From: Desulfobacteraceae bacterium
GTDB taxonomy: Bacteria; Desulfobacterota; Desulfobacteria; Desulfobacterales; JACKCP01
NCBI GenBank assembly: GCA_020633955.1
Contig: JACKCP010000006.1
Span: 111,166-175,165, forward strand
Length of the DNA stretch: 64,000 nt
Reading direction: 5' to 3'
A program made the translations under genes and the position numbers. Of the stretch, positions 50,231 to 59,307 are shown piece after piece; position 1 is the first letter of the stretch; every line of letters begins with the position of its first letter. The notes beneath the pieces were generated by a model. It did not search any database. It had not been told where the DNA came from and saw nothing but the letters and a program-made list of their open reading frames with translations.

Positions 50231-52558
50231 TTACAGATTAAACTCATCAAAAACAATATCTTTAAAATCATGGGCAATAACAATAAGCCTTGAACCTCTT
50301 CCAGATAAAAGCCTTTCCTTTGCATCTTTTTCCCTTGGATTTATAAAATACTGATTATTCTCAATAAACCCTATAACTATAAAAGGAGGAAGTGCATCTA
50401 AACATGCCTTATAAATTTCATAAAAGGTTTTATTTTTAAGCTTTGGCGGAATTTCAGGCAGAAAAATTTCAGGAGTACCCTTGCCTGAAGTCAGAAGATT
50501 ATCAAAGATTTCTATAACACCTGGATTAAATGAGTTCTGTGCAATAAGCTTTTCTGTAATATCCCCAAGACATACAGCTTCATTTATAACATTCATATTT
50601 ATAAATTCCCTGTTTGAGGAATCAATCAGCTCCATTACAGTATGTATTGCGGGGTTAAATTTTTCAATTGCCATAGCTGTAAGGGTTGAAGGAGCATCAG
50701 CATAGTCTCCGTAGTTTGGATCAGCAAGTATAATTGCAGCACCGCAGTTTTTGATTCCTGCCTTTTCAAGAACCTCGCCATTTGCAGGATCACCAAAAAA
50801 AAGCCTTAGATTTTCATGCTCAAAAGGGCACCAGGATGGATTATTTTTCATTAAATTCTCATCCTGAATTATTATGGAAAGCTTGAAATCCTTTTCCCTG
50901 CTCCCGTAAAGAAGTTCATCTGAAATGCTTTTAAGATTTGAGTTAATATTACATATAATAATGTTATTATTTTCAAGGCTCTTGAAAGACGAATTAACAG
51001 AATAGTCATCTACACAAACAAATTTATTGTTTTTAAAATATTTAAACCCGTGTTTTTTTAATTTTTTTTCATGTTTTTTGTCTGACTCAATGGACGGCTC
51101 CTCATATGCAATTAAAATAAGATAATCACAGCTCTCAATCCTAAAATCCAAGCCATGTTTTTTATTATGACGAAATTTATTTGCAAAGGGATTGATTATT
51201 AAATCATAAAGACCTGTTGTTTTATTGAATTTATATACACCTGCAGGAATTATATTATTATCTTCCGTAAAAAAATATTTCTGAATCTCATTAAAACTTG
51301 TTTCCCCAAAAAAATCAGGAAGCTTAACCTTATAAAATTCACAGGAATCAGACGAAAAAGTCATGAGAGACCTGTAAATTTCTGTTACTCCAGGGTTTAA
51401 AACCCCCTGGCTTATAAGTTTTTCAGAATAAACAGAACTTACAACAAAATCTGTATTATTCATTACTTTTGCAAATTTCATTGTTTTTAAAAGATTAAGC
51501 TGAACAGTAACCGGAACATTTTTATTTACAGCATTTAAAGCAATAGCCTTCATAAGACAATTGTGATCGGATGATTCAATATTTTTTTCATCTTTATTCT
51601 GTGACAGTACAATAACCCTTTTTGCGGAATCAATATCTGCCTTTTTGAGTATTTCAGGATTTAGAGGTTCTCCTTTTAAAGCCACAACTCTTTTATACAC
51701 AAGTGGAATTGAAACCATCAGCTCATCTGCATTGGTACACACCGCAAGAATATAGTATCGGCCGCTGAACGCATTGTAGAGCTGCCTTATCACATAATCA
51801 AGATGCTTGTTAAAGCCAAGAATTACAATATGATTTTCCATTTTTGAATTAAAGGGCTTGAGCCGGATTTTTCCCTTCCTGTTAAACTTTCTAACAAGAA
51901 TTGAAACTATTTCAGCTGTTACCATACCCACAACGCAGATACCGGCAATTAAAAAAATTGTTACAACAGCTTTTCCGGCTAAAGAGACCGGTTCCTTGTC
52001 CTCAATTCCTGAAACAAGAACTATTATCATATGCCAGTAGGATTTCCAGTAGTCGCTGAAAGGACCTTCTGAATCGGCAAATTCAATTTCTGTAAAATAA
52101 ACAATATTTGCTCCGGCAATAAGCGCAATTACACACATCACAAAAAGATTATAAAGATTATCAAGCTGATACTCATCACGCAGTGCGGAAATTTTATTCC
52201 TGAAATTATTAAGCGAGTTATAAAGATAATCATTGTATCTTATAAGCCTTAAAAGCCTCAGAAGTCTTGCCATCCTGAAAAGCCTGAACATCATGAAATT
52301 TGTACTGAGCAAAAGAATGGAAGGAAGAATTGCAAGAAGATCTATAACCGCATAAAAGGTGAACGGATATTTAAATTTATTTTCCGCAAACCACCATCTT
52401 ATTATGTATTCCACAGAAAAAAGCAGAGCAAAAAATATTTCAATTTTTATCCAGAGACTTCTGTATGCTGGAAATATATAGTCTATTGGAATAATAATAC
52501 ATGAAAGAAGTATGCAGATGAAAATAAAAACTTCTGCTGTTTTTTTTACTGATTGCAA
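50231..52558 (-). CDS. Voltage-sensor-type ion channel with tandem RCK/TrkA-like domains
   Basis: A 775-residue membrane protein. It has six helices with an S4-like arginine ladder (FRLFRMARLLRLLRLIRY, about 93-110), a pore loop before S6, and two cytoplasmic regions resembling RCK nucleotide-binding domains (about 243-470, IVILGFNKHLDYVI; and about 515-775). The pore reads YWHMIIVLVSGIEDKEP: the canonical TxGYG potassium filter is absent. This resembles the CASTOR/POLLUX-type organisation, where filters are also atypical. Ion selectivity is unknown. Convergent with ald. Confidence 0.75.
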   Translation of the reverse strand: MQSVKKTAEVFIFICILLSCIIIPIDYIFPAYRSLWIKIEIFFALLFSVEYIIRWWFAENKFKYPFTFYAVIDLLAILPSILLLSTNFMMFRLFRMARLLRLLRLIRYNDYLYNSLNNFRNKISALRDEYQLDNLYNLFVMCVIALIAGANIVYFTEIEFADSEGPFSDYWKSYWHMIIVLVSGIEDKEPVSLAGKAVVTIFLIAGICVVGMVTAEIVSILVRKFNRKGKIRLKPFNSKMENHIVILGFNKHLDYVIRQLYNAFSGRYYILAVCTNADELMVSIPLVYKRVVALKGEPLNPEILKKADIDSAKRVIVLSQNKDEKNIESSDHNCLMKAIALNAVNKNVPVTVQLNLLKTMKFAKVMNNTDFVVSSVYSEKLISQGVLNPGVTEIYRSLMTFSSDSCEFYKVKLPDFFGETSFNEIQKYFFTEDNNIIPAGVYKFNKTTGLYDLIINPFANKFRHNKKHGLDFRIESCDYLILIAYEEPSIESDKKHEKKLKKHGFKYFKNNKFVCVDDYSVNSSFKSLENNNIIICNINSNLKSISDELLYGSREKDFKLSIIIQDENLMKNNPSWCPFEHENLRLFFGDPANGEVLEKAGIKNCGAAIILADPNYGDYADAPSTLTAMAIEKFNPAIHTVMELIDSSNREFINMNVINEAVCLGDITEKLIAQNSFNPGVIEIFDNLLTSGKGTPEIFLPEIPPKLKNKTFYEIYKACLDALPPFIVIGFIENNQYFINPREKDAKERLLSGRGSRLIVIAHDFKDIVFDEFNL

Positions 52559-52705
52559 TGGTTTAATCCTTTGGAAAAGGTTGCTTTAGAAAAAAAGATA
52601 AATATATTTTGAGAATTTACCATATTGTGCCTGGTTTCAAAATAAAACTCTATTTTTTTCAACAAAAAACAAAGTTCAACCTGAGCCTGAATTTTTTTCA
52701 AATAA

Positions 52706-52744
52706 AAACCCGATACAGGAATATTAAATTCAGGTATCGGGTTT
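52706..52744. terminator. Hairpin terminator downstream of catalase
   Basis: An 11-bp stem AAACCCGATAC/GTATCGGGTTT with a 17-nt loop and T-rich sequence beyond it on the minus strand. It is about 215 bp from the catalase stop, with a repeat A copy between. Confidence 0.5.
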
Positions 52745-52764
52745 AAATTAATTGTATTAAAAAT

Positions 52765-52928
52765 GTAACTGCTCATTCTAATTTGGAACGGCTCCGGCAT
52801 TCTTTCCGAGGCTCATTCCCGCTTAAACTCCTTATGCAGGAGATAAAAAAACATCCTGAAACCGGCTCAGAAAAAATAAAGCCTTTGTCAGTAAACCGGC
52901 TTTTATGAATTTTCAGCTGAATAGTTTC
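52765..52928. repeat. Palindromic intergenic repeat A, copy 8 (full length)
   Basis: A 164-bp copy, with ends GTAACTGCTCATTCTAATTT and TTTCAGCTGAATAGTTTC and the inner GAAACCGGCTCAGAAAAAAT arm. It is the most diverged of the full-length copies at its left end. Confidence 0.75.
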
Positions 52929-52958
52929 TAAAAACTTAAAAAGTTTTCTTCAAACAAA

Positions 52959-54467
52959 TCACTCTTTTGTAGCAGCAACCCTTTCTTCCTGGCTCATTTC
53001 TGCAAGTTCCTTTACTTTCTGAACATCAAGACCAAGACCTTTGGCAACCCTTGTTCCATAATCAGGATCTGCCTTGTAAAATAGAGCAGTCTGTCTCAGC
53101 TGAATTCTTTTCCGGGCTCCTCCCAGATGACCTGTAATATTTCTCACAAGGTTTTCCCTGTCTTTTTCTGTCATGACTCTTCTGTATAATTCACCTGGCT
53201 GAACAAAATCATCATCTGTAAGAACATAGGAATATCTTTTTGCATGGCCTTCAATTTTAATATCTGGCATTTCAGCTTCAGGCTCAGGATTTGCTCCCCC
53301 AAAACTGTTTGGCCAGTAATTTGGTCCTGGGCCCAGATTATTATCTGTTCTCATGTGACCGTCTCGTTGATAATTTTCAAGCTTTGCATTTTTAGGTGAA
53401 TTAACCGGAATAAGATGATAATTGGTTCCAAGACGGTGCCTGTGGGTGTCTGGATAACTGAAAAGCCTTCCCTGAAGCATTTTATCAGGAGAAGGGCCTA
53501 TTCCCGGCACAAAATTTCCAGGGGAAAATGCCGCCTGTTCAACTTCTGCAAAATAATTTTCAGGATTTTGGTTTAATACCATCCTTCCAACTTCTATCGG
53601 CGGAAAATCAGAGTGAGGCCATACTTTTGTTATGTCAAATGGATCAAACCTGTAATCCTTTGCCTGTTCAGGTGTCATGATCTGAACCTCAAGTTTCCAT
53701 GACGGATACTCTCCCCTTTCAATTGCCTGATAAAGATCCCTTGTTGCACAGTCAGGATCAATGCCTCTCATTTTATCAGCCTCTTCTCCTGTAAAATTAT
53801 CAATTCCCTGTTCTGTCTTGAAGTGGTACTGCACATAAAAATATTCCTTTTTTTCATTGTACCACATGAAAGTGTGGCTGCTGTAACCGTTCATATTTCT
53901 GAAAGTCTTTGGAGTTCCCCTGTCTGAAAAAAGAATTGTAACCTGATGAATTGATTCAGGAGTAAGGGAAAGAAAATCCCAGAACATATCAGGATCTTTA
54001 AGATTGGTTTTCGGGTTTCTTTTCTGGGTATGGATAAAATCCGGAAATTTCATTGCATCGCGGATAAAAAAAACAGGGGTGTTGTTTCCTACCATGTCGT
54101 AATTACCCTCTCTGGTATAAAACTTTAGTGCAAATCCCCTTGGATCTCTTTCAGAATCAGCTGAGCCTTTTTCGCCGCCTACTGTTGAAAATCTTGCGAA
54201 AAGATCTGTTTTTTTACCTGGGTTTGAAAGGAAATCCGCCTTTGTATACTTTGTAACATCGCTTGTGACTTCAAAAAAACCGTATGCTCCTGCACCTTTT
54301 GCATGAACAACACGCTCTGGAATTCTTTCTCTGTCAAAATGAGCCATTTTTTCAACAAAATGCACATCCTGAATAAGTACAGGACCTTTTTCTCCTGCTG
54401 TTACAGAGTTAAGATCATTTGGTACAGGTGCCCCGAAATTGCTTGTCATTTCATTTTTTTCAGACAT
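52959..54467 (-). CDS. Monofunctional heme catalase
   Basis: A 502-residue small-subunit catalase. The distal His is in ERVVHAKGAGAYGFFE, the distal Asn in DMVGNNTPVFFIRD, and the proximal heme Tyr in RLFSYPDTHRHRLG. Length and motifs fit clade 3. It converts hydrogen peroxide to water and oxygen, notable in a presumed anaerobe. The heme b it needs could come from the ahb pathway encoded upstream. GGAGG lies seven bases before the ATG. Confidence 0.95.
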   Translation of the reverse strand: MSEKNEMTSNFGAPVPNDLNSVTAGEKGPVLIQDVHFVEKMAHFDRERIPERVVHAKGAGAYGFFEVTSDVTKYTKADFLSNPGKKTDLFARFSTVGGEKGSADSERDPRGFALKFYTREGNYDMVGNNTPVFFIRDAMKFPDFIHTQKRNPKTNLKDPDMFWDFLSLTPESIHQVTILFSDRGTPKTFRNMNGYSSHTFMWYNEKKEYFYVQYHFKTEQGIDNFTGEEADKMRGIDPDCATRDLYQAIERGEYPSWKLEVQIMTPEQAKDYRFDPFDITKVWPHSDFPPIEVGRMVLNQNPENYFAEVEQAAFSPGNFVPGIGPSPDKMLQGRLFSYPDTHRHRLGTNYHLIPVNSPKNAKLENYQRDGHMRTDNNLGPGPNYWPNSFGGANPEPEAEMPDIKIEGHAKRYSYVLTDDDFVQPGELYRRVMTEKDRENLVRNITGHLGGARKRIQLRQTALFYKADPDYGTRVAKGLGLDVQKVKELAEMSQEERVAATKE

Positions 54468-54616
54468 GAATAGCCTCCATTCATAATGGTTGGAATTGTC
54501 AAAATTCTGAATAATTGAAACAATACTTTATGTATAAATCAGGGAAAAAAATAAAAATAGAAATGTATGGTATTGAAATATAATGCCTTTTATATTTTTA
54601 CCTGTCAAACGAAGAA

Positions 54617-57484
54617 TTATTCATTGTCCGCTGCAAAGGCAAAATTATTTTTACCGTTTTTCTTTATTGAATACATTGCAGCATCTGCCTGCTTGATCAA
54701 ATATTCAATATCATTCCCGTTTTTTGGATAAATTGAAATTCCAATGCTGCAGCCTACATTTAAAGGATTGTCATTAAAGAGAAAAGGCTCGGAAACTTTT
54801 TTTATAAGCTTTTTTGAAATATCTACAACAGGTTCAAGTGAATCGATTTCAGTTATTATAATTAAAAATTCATCTCCACCAATACGGGCTGCGGTATCAG
54901 ACTTGCGAATTGCTGACATCAGCCTTGAAGCTATTTCCTTTAAAAGGGCATCTCCTGCTTCATGTCCAAAAGTATCATTAACAAGCTTGAAGCCGTCAAG
55001 ATCTACAAACATGTAAGCTGTCATTTTTTCATATCTGAATGCCCTTTTATTTGCAATACAGGCCCTGTCCTTTGCAAGCCTTAAGGTTGGGAGTCCTGTA
55101 AGTGCATCATGGTTTGCCAGGTGGCGAATCATTTCCTCAGTTTTTTTTCTGGCTGTTATGTCAATATGGGTTCCTGTTATCCTCAATGGATTTCCCTGAA
55201 TGTCACGATCAACAACACGTCCCCTTTCCAGAACCCATATCCATTCGCCATTTTTATGCTTCATTCTCAATTCGGCTTCGTAAAAATCAGTTTTTCCTGA
55301 AAAATGTTCATTTAAAGCAATTGATGAAACAAGAAAATCCTCTGGGTGACATAAATCAATCCAGGTCTTAATGCTTACAGGCTCAAGCTCTGCCAATTCA
55401 TAACCTGCCATTTCAGCCCAGCGATTGTCAAAAACAGCCTCACCTGTCTGGACATACCAGTCCCACAAACCTACGTTTGCTCCCTCAAGTGCAAGATCAA
55501 GCCGTTCCCTGTTTTTTGCAAGCAGAATTTCGGCTTCTATCCTCAGGTTGATATTTACAAGTACCTCTGCAAAAAGAAATAAAATATCTATTTCTATTTC
55601 TGTACATTCATGATGTTCCCTTACCCAGTCAAAACCAATAAAACCTGTAAGATTATCCCTGTTTTTCATGGGGACTGTAAGAAGTGTTTTAATATTCTGA
55701 CTTACCAGAACATCTTTAAGTTTTCCAGAAGGCAGTTTAGATACATCTTTAACAAGCATTGGAATCCCTTTTGAATGGAGTTCCAGATGATACTCAACAA
55801 CTTCAAAGGGAATATTCTGAAGTTTTTCTATCTGGGGCTCTATTCCTGAATTACACCATTCAAAAAGATTTGAAGTTGTATGGTTTTTAAAATCATAATC
55901 AAAAATATAAACCCTGTCTGCATTAAAATGTGTTCCAATATCCGACAATGCTTTGTTAATGGAACACTCTGCCTCATCAATTGAGATATTTATATACTTT
56001 GTAGCTATTTTCATGAGAATATTCTGCATTTTTGAATAATAAATCAGTTTATTCTCAGCTTCCTTTTGGGCAGAAATATCTGTCATTACATTTACTACAT
56101 AGTCTTTTGCCGGGGTTCTTATTATTTTCCCGGAAAACAGGCCTGTTAATATTTTATTGAATTTTGTTCTTATTCTGACTTCAATATTATTGACTGAGCC
56201 CTTATCATTTATCAGCCGCGATATTTCCTTAAGCCTGTAATAATCATCAAATATATTGAGTTCCTTTACTGTTTTACCTATTATATCTTTCTTTGAATAA
56301 CCTAGAGTTTTTAAAAACGATGCATTAACCTCTGAAAATTTTTTTTCCGGAATTGTGGTAACAGCCATTAAGGCGGGATTTCCTTCAAAAAGCCCGTTAA
56401 ATTTCTGCAAAACATCCTGCTGTCTCGATAGATCCTTTGATATTGCAAAAACACTGTCCTCTCCGTTCCATTTGCCAAACCATATTCTTGTTTCTACAGG
56501 TATTTCCTTTTTGTTTTTACATTCAAAAGGAAGGGAGCATATGCGTTTTTTATCCTGATTCATTCCTGAAAGAATCTTTCCAGCCTTGCCTTTTGCCTTA
56601 TCCGGGTAAATATCAAAAACACTCATTTTCTTAAGTTCTTCATCAGTATAACCAAGTTTATCGCGTGCAGAAGGATTAGTATAGAGAATCTTCCCATCTT
56701 TTTTTCCAATAAAAATCATATCATCAATTGTTTCAAAAAAATTTCTGAAATTTAGTTCACTTTCTCTCAAAGACTGTTGCCCCAGTATCTGCTGAGTAAC
56801 ATCTCTTGCAGCTGCATAAATAAGACTTCCTTTTGGATATGATCTCCACTCAATAAACCTGTAAGAACCGTCCTTTGCCCTATATCTGTTTATAAAATTA
56901 GTCACTTTTTTCTGGCTGGAAAGTTTTGATATTGCATCAATTGTAGGTTCAATATCACAGGGATGGATAAAATCTAAAAACTTTCTTTTATAAAGCTCAT
57001 CACGACTGTACCCAAGTGTATTTTCCCACTGCCTGTTGAGCTTTAAAAAATTGCCTTCTGTATCTGCAATACATAAAAGATCAAGATTTACCGAAAAAAA
57101 ATTCTCAAGCTCATCAGAATTTTGCTTATCACTGGTAATATCAATAAAAACCGTTGAAACATATCCTTTCTCAAATAAATAGCAATGAACCTTATACCAT
57201 CTTTTTAAAGACTCAAAATATTGTTCAAAAATACCTTCCTGACCTTTTGATACAATTTCTTTGTAAAACTCAATCCAGTTAAATCCAGATGTTTCAGGGA
57301 TAAGATTTTTCAAAGTATGTCCTTCAGCTGATTTGGAATTTATGCCTGCAAGACTTAAAAATGATGGATTGGCTTCAATAAACTCAAAATCTTCAGCATC
57401 ACCATTTTCACCTTTTACAGTTTTTAATATGGCAAAACCAAAGGGAGAGCGCTCAATCATTTTTGAAAAAAATTTTTGTTTCAT
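54617..57484 (-). CDS. Diguanylate cyclase with PAS and GAF sensors
   Basis: A 955-residue soluble protein. Approximate order: PAS (8-115), PAS (125-235), PAS (245-355), PAS (360-475), GAF (495-640), PAS with PAC (650-780) and GGDEF (785-955). The active site is intact (RIGGDEF), and RKSD five residues before GGDEF is a standard RxxD product-inhibition site. It should make cyclic di-GMP in response to redox or small-molecule cues. No EAL domain. It is a single gene, with no membrane segments. Confidence 0.93.
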   Translation of the reverse strand: MKQKFFSKMIERSPFGFAILKTVKGENGDAEDFEFIEANPSFLSLAGINSKSAEGHTLKNLIPETSGFNWIEFYKEIVSKGQEGIFEQYFESLKRWYKVHCYLFEKGYVSTVFIDITSDKQNSDELENFFSVNLDLLCIADTEGNFLKLNRQWENTLGYSRDELYKRKFLDFIHPCDIEPTIDAISKLSSQKKVTNFINRYRAKDGSYRFIEWRSYPKGSLIYAAARDVTQQILGQQSLRESELNFRNFFETIDDMIFIGKKDGKILYTNPSARDKLGYTDEELKKMSVFDIYPDKAKGKAGKILSGMNQDKKRICSLPFECKNKKEIPVETRIWFGKWNGEDSVFAISKDLSRQQDVLQKFNGLFEGNPALMAVTTIPEKKFSEVNASFLKTLGYSKKDIIGKTVKELNIFDDYYRLKEISRLINDKGSVNNIEVRIRTKFNKILTGLFSGKIIRTPAKDYVVNVMTDISAQKEAENKLIYYSKMQNILMKIATKYINISIDEAECSINKALSDIGTHFNADRVYIFDYDFKNHTTSNLFEWCNSGIEPQIEKLQNIPFEVVEYHLELHSKGIPMLVKDVSKLPSGKLKDVLVSQNIKTLLTVPMKNRDNLTGFIGFDWVREHHECTEIEIDILFLFAEVLVNINLRIEAEILLAKNRERLDLALEGANVGLWDWYVQTGEAVFDNRWAEMAGYELAELEPVSIKTWIDLCHPEDFLVSSIALNEHFSGKTDFYEAELRMKHKNGEWIWVLERGRVVDRDIQGNPLRITGTHIDITARKKTEEMIRHLANHDALTGLPTLRLAKDRACIANKRAFRYEKMTAYMFVDLDGFKLVNDTFGHEAGDALLKEIASRLMSAIRKSDTAARIGGDEFLIIITEIDSLEPVVDISKKLIKKVSEPFLFNDNPLNVGCSIGISIYPKNGNDIEYLIKQADAAMYSIKKNGKNNFAFAADNE

Positions 57485-57828
57485 ATTTTGGCTCGGGTTT
57501 TAAGTTTAAACTGAATCCGGGAAAATAAAATGTTTATTCAGCAGATGTGCGAAAACGGTCTTTCCTGCACATTCTAAAGCCAGATAAAAAAACTCTTTTC
57601 AGGTCAATTACTGTTTTTTAAGGACTGTGGATTTAAATTTCTAATATTTTAATGTATGATCACTTCGATGTATAGAAAATAATCAAAAAAACTTAATAAA
57701 GCATTATATACTTTTGATTTTTAAATGAAACTCAAAATGAACTGTCTTTTTACAATTTAGCCGTCACTCAAAAAATTCAGGTTTAATAATTTTATTTTAT
57801 TATTCATCTATATTATAGATACAAAGCT

Positions 57829-57885
57829 GTGACTGTTCAGTTCAATTTAGAAAGGCTTTTTCTCAATTTTAAGCTGAATAGTTAC
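57829..57885. repeat. Palindromic repeat A, minimal 57-bp copy
   Basis: Only the outer arms remain: GTGACTGTTCAGTTCAATTT and AATTTTAAGCTGAATAGTTAC. This defines the core of the family. The rest of the 57485-57920 gap is AT-rich; a partial repeat B tail (TTCAGCAGATGTGCGAAAAC) lies near 57537. Confidence 0.7.
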
Positions 57886-57920
57886 ACAAAGCTAAACAAA
57901 AAAATAAAAGAGGTGGAAAA

Positions 57921-58637
57921 ATGCAGCAGGCTGTAGAATTTTCGGTACATAACAACATAGGCATAATCACATTAAACAGACCCGAAAGAAAAAATGCAAT
58001 TAACCAGGAACTGCTTGCAGGGCTATATAAAAGTGTAAATGAAATTGCAGAAAATGATGAAATAAAAGTTGGTATAATTACAGGCAACGGAGATTCTTTC
58101 TGTTCAGGGATAGATCTCAAGGCACTTCAAAACGGAGAAAATCTTTTTGATCCCATTGGAGATCAAAAAGGTATGGTTGAAGTATTCAAATCCTGTAAAA
58201 AACCAATTATTGGAGCTGTTAACGGATACGCAATCACAGGCGGATTTGAAATTGCGCTTAACTGCGATTTTCTAATTGCCTCTGAAAATGCTTTTTTCAG
58301 AGATACCCATGCAGTTGTTGGAATACATCCCGGCTGGGGAATGAGCCAGCTTCTTCCCCAGGCGGTCGGAAGAAGAATGGCAAAACAGATGTCCATGACC
58401 TGTGAGCCTGTTTCTGCAAAAAAAGCTCTTGAATGCGGCCTTGTCAACGAAGTTGTATGCAGAGATGACCTTATGAAGCGTGCTGTTGAAATTGCAGAAA
58501 TGATAACCGGAGTAAACCATAATATAATGATGCAGATGAAAGAACTAAGCGAAAAAGGAGATTATCTTTCCTTTGATGAATGTCTCAGGGAAGAGGAAAA
58601 GGGATTTAAAAAATTTGTTTCCATGTTTTCTAAATAG
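57921..58637 (+). CDS. Enoyl-CoA hydratase/isomerase-family protein
   Basis: A 238-residue crotonase-fold protein. The oxyanion-hole blocks are FCSGIDLKAL and GYAITGGFEIALNCD, whose Glu corresponds to the first catalytic Glu. At the second Glu position the sequence reads DTHAVVGIHPGWG, so that Glu is lacking. Canonical water addition is therefore doubtful; isomerase, hydrolase or decarboxylase activity is possible. GAGGTGG is seven bases before ATG. The stop codon is followed immediately by repeat B. No other fatty-acid genes adjoin. Confidence 0.85.
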   Translation: MQQAVEFSVHNNIGIITLNRPERKNAINQELLAGLYKSVNEIAENDEIKVGIITGNGDSFCSGIDLKALQNGENLFDPIGDQKGMVEVFKSCKKPIIGAVNGYAITGGFEIALNCDFLIASENAFFRDTHAVVGIHPGWGMSQLLPQAVGRRMAKQMSMTCEPVSAKKALECGLVNEVVCRDDLMKRAVEIAEMITGVNHNIMMQMKELSEKGDYLSFDECLREEEKGFKKFVSMFSK

Positions 58638-58784
58638 TGATTGCCCGAAAACGAGAATTTTTTTGTTCAGTTACGGAAGATGAAAAATTTAACCGCATGA
58701 ACACATTGAGTATTTTGAAGATTAAATTTTGATTCTGAATTTAGAACGGACAAAAAAGTCAGTTTTCGTTCAGCAGCTAAATAA
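58636..58784. repeat. Repeat B pair flanking an AT-rich core
   Basis: The left end (58636-58674: TGATTGCCCGAAAACGAGAA...GTTCAGTTAC) begins within the crotonase stop codon. The right end (about 58764-58784: CAGTTTTCGTTCAGCAGCT) is an inverted match to it. The core has little symmetry. This may be a composite element bounded by repeat B ends. Confidence 0.55.
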
Positions 58785-58801
58785 CACTTTTATTCTTTAT
58801 T

Positions 58802-58826
58802 TATGCCTATTTCCATAATAGGCATA
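58802..58826. terminator. Hairpin downstream of the MarR gene
   Basis: TATGCCTAT/ATAGGCATA, 9 bp with a 7-nt loop. It lies between the crotonase and the MarR stop (58891) and could end either transcript. Confidence 0.45.
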
Positions 58827-58890
58827 TGATGGATTTGGCATAAATAAAATTTTTTAAGATTTACTATTGGAATTCAGGATATTCCTGCAA

Positions 58891-59307
58891 TTAAATATTC
58901 TTTATAAATTCTCTAAGCAAAAATTCAAATTTTTCCATATCAGATTCTGAAAACCCTGAAGTACATTCTCTTGTCAGTTCAACATGGAAATCTGAATGTT
59001 TTTTATAGTAAATACGGCCTTTTTCAGTAAGCATGATAACATATGAACGCCTGTCTTCAGGATTTTTTGTTCTTTTGACAAAACCTTTATTTTCCAGAGT
59101 ATCTATCATTACAGTAAGTGTGCCTGTTGTAACCCCCATCTTAAGAGCAAGGTCCTTCATTTTCATTGAATCCGATGTTCCAAGAATCTCAATTGTATGG
59201 GTCTGTGCAAGGGTAAGCCCTGTACCCTCAACCACAGACTGCTCCCATGAGGATAGTTTTTCATAAAATTCAACAATCAAATCCGATAATATACTGATTT
59301 CCTTCAT
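58891..59307 (-). CDS. MarR-family transcriptional regulator
   Basis: A 138-residue winged-helix repressor: helix-turn-helix MKMKDLALKMGVTTGTLTVMIDTLENKGFV and wing KRTKNPEDRRSYVIMLTEKG. The start lies 38 bp inside the 3' end of the P-type ATPase gene, so the two are in one operon and probably coupled. By family precedent it represses this operon and senses the transported metal or a related signal. An inverted repeat before the ATPase gene is a candidate operator. Confidence 0.9.
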   Translation of the reverse strand: MKEISILSDLIVEFYEKLSSWEQSVVEGTGLTLAQTHTIEILGTSDSMKMKDLALKMGVTTGTLTVMIDTLENKGFVKRTKNPEDRRSYVIMLTEKGRIYYKKHSDFHVELTRECTSGFSESDMEKFEFLLREFIKNI

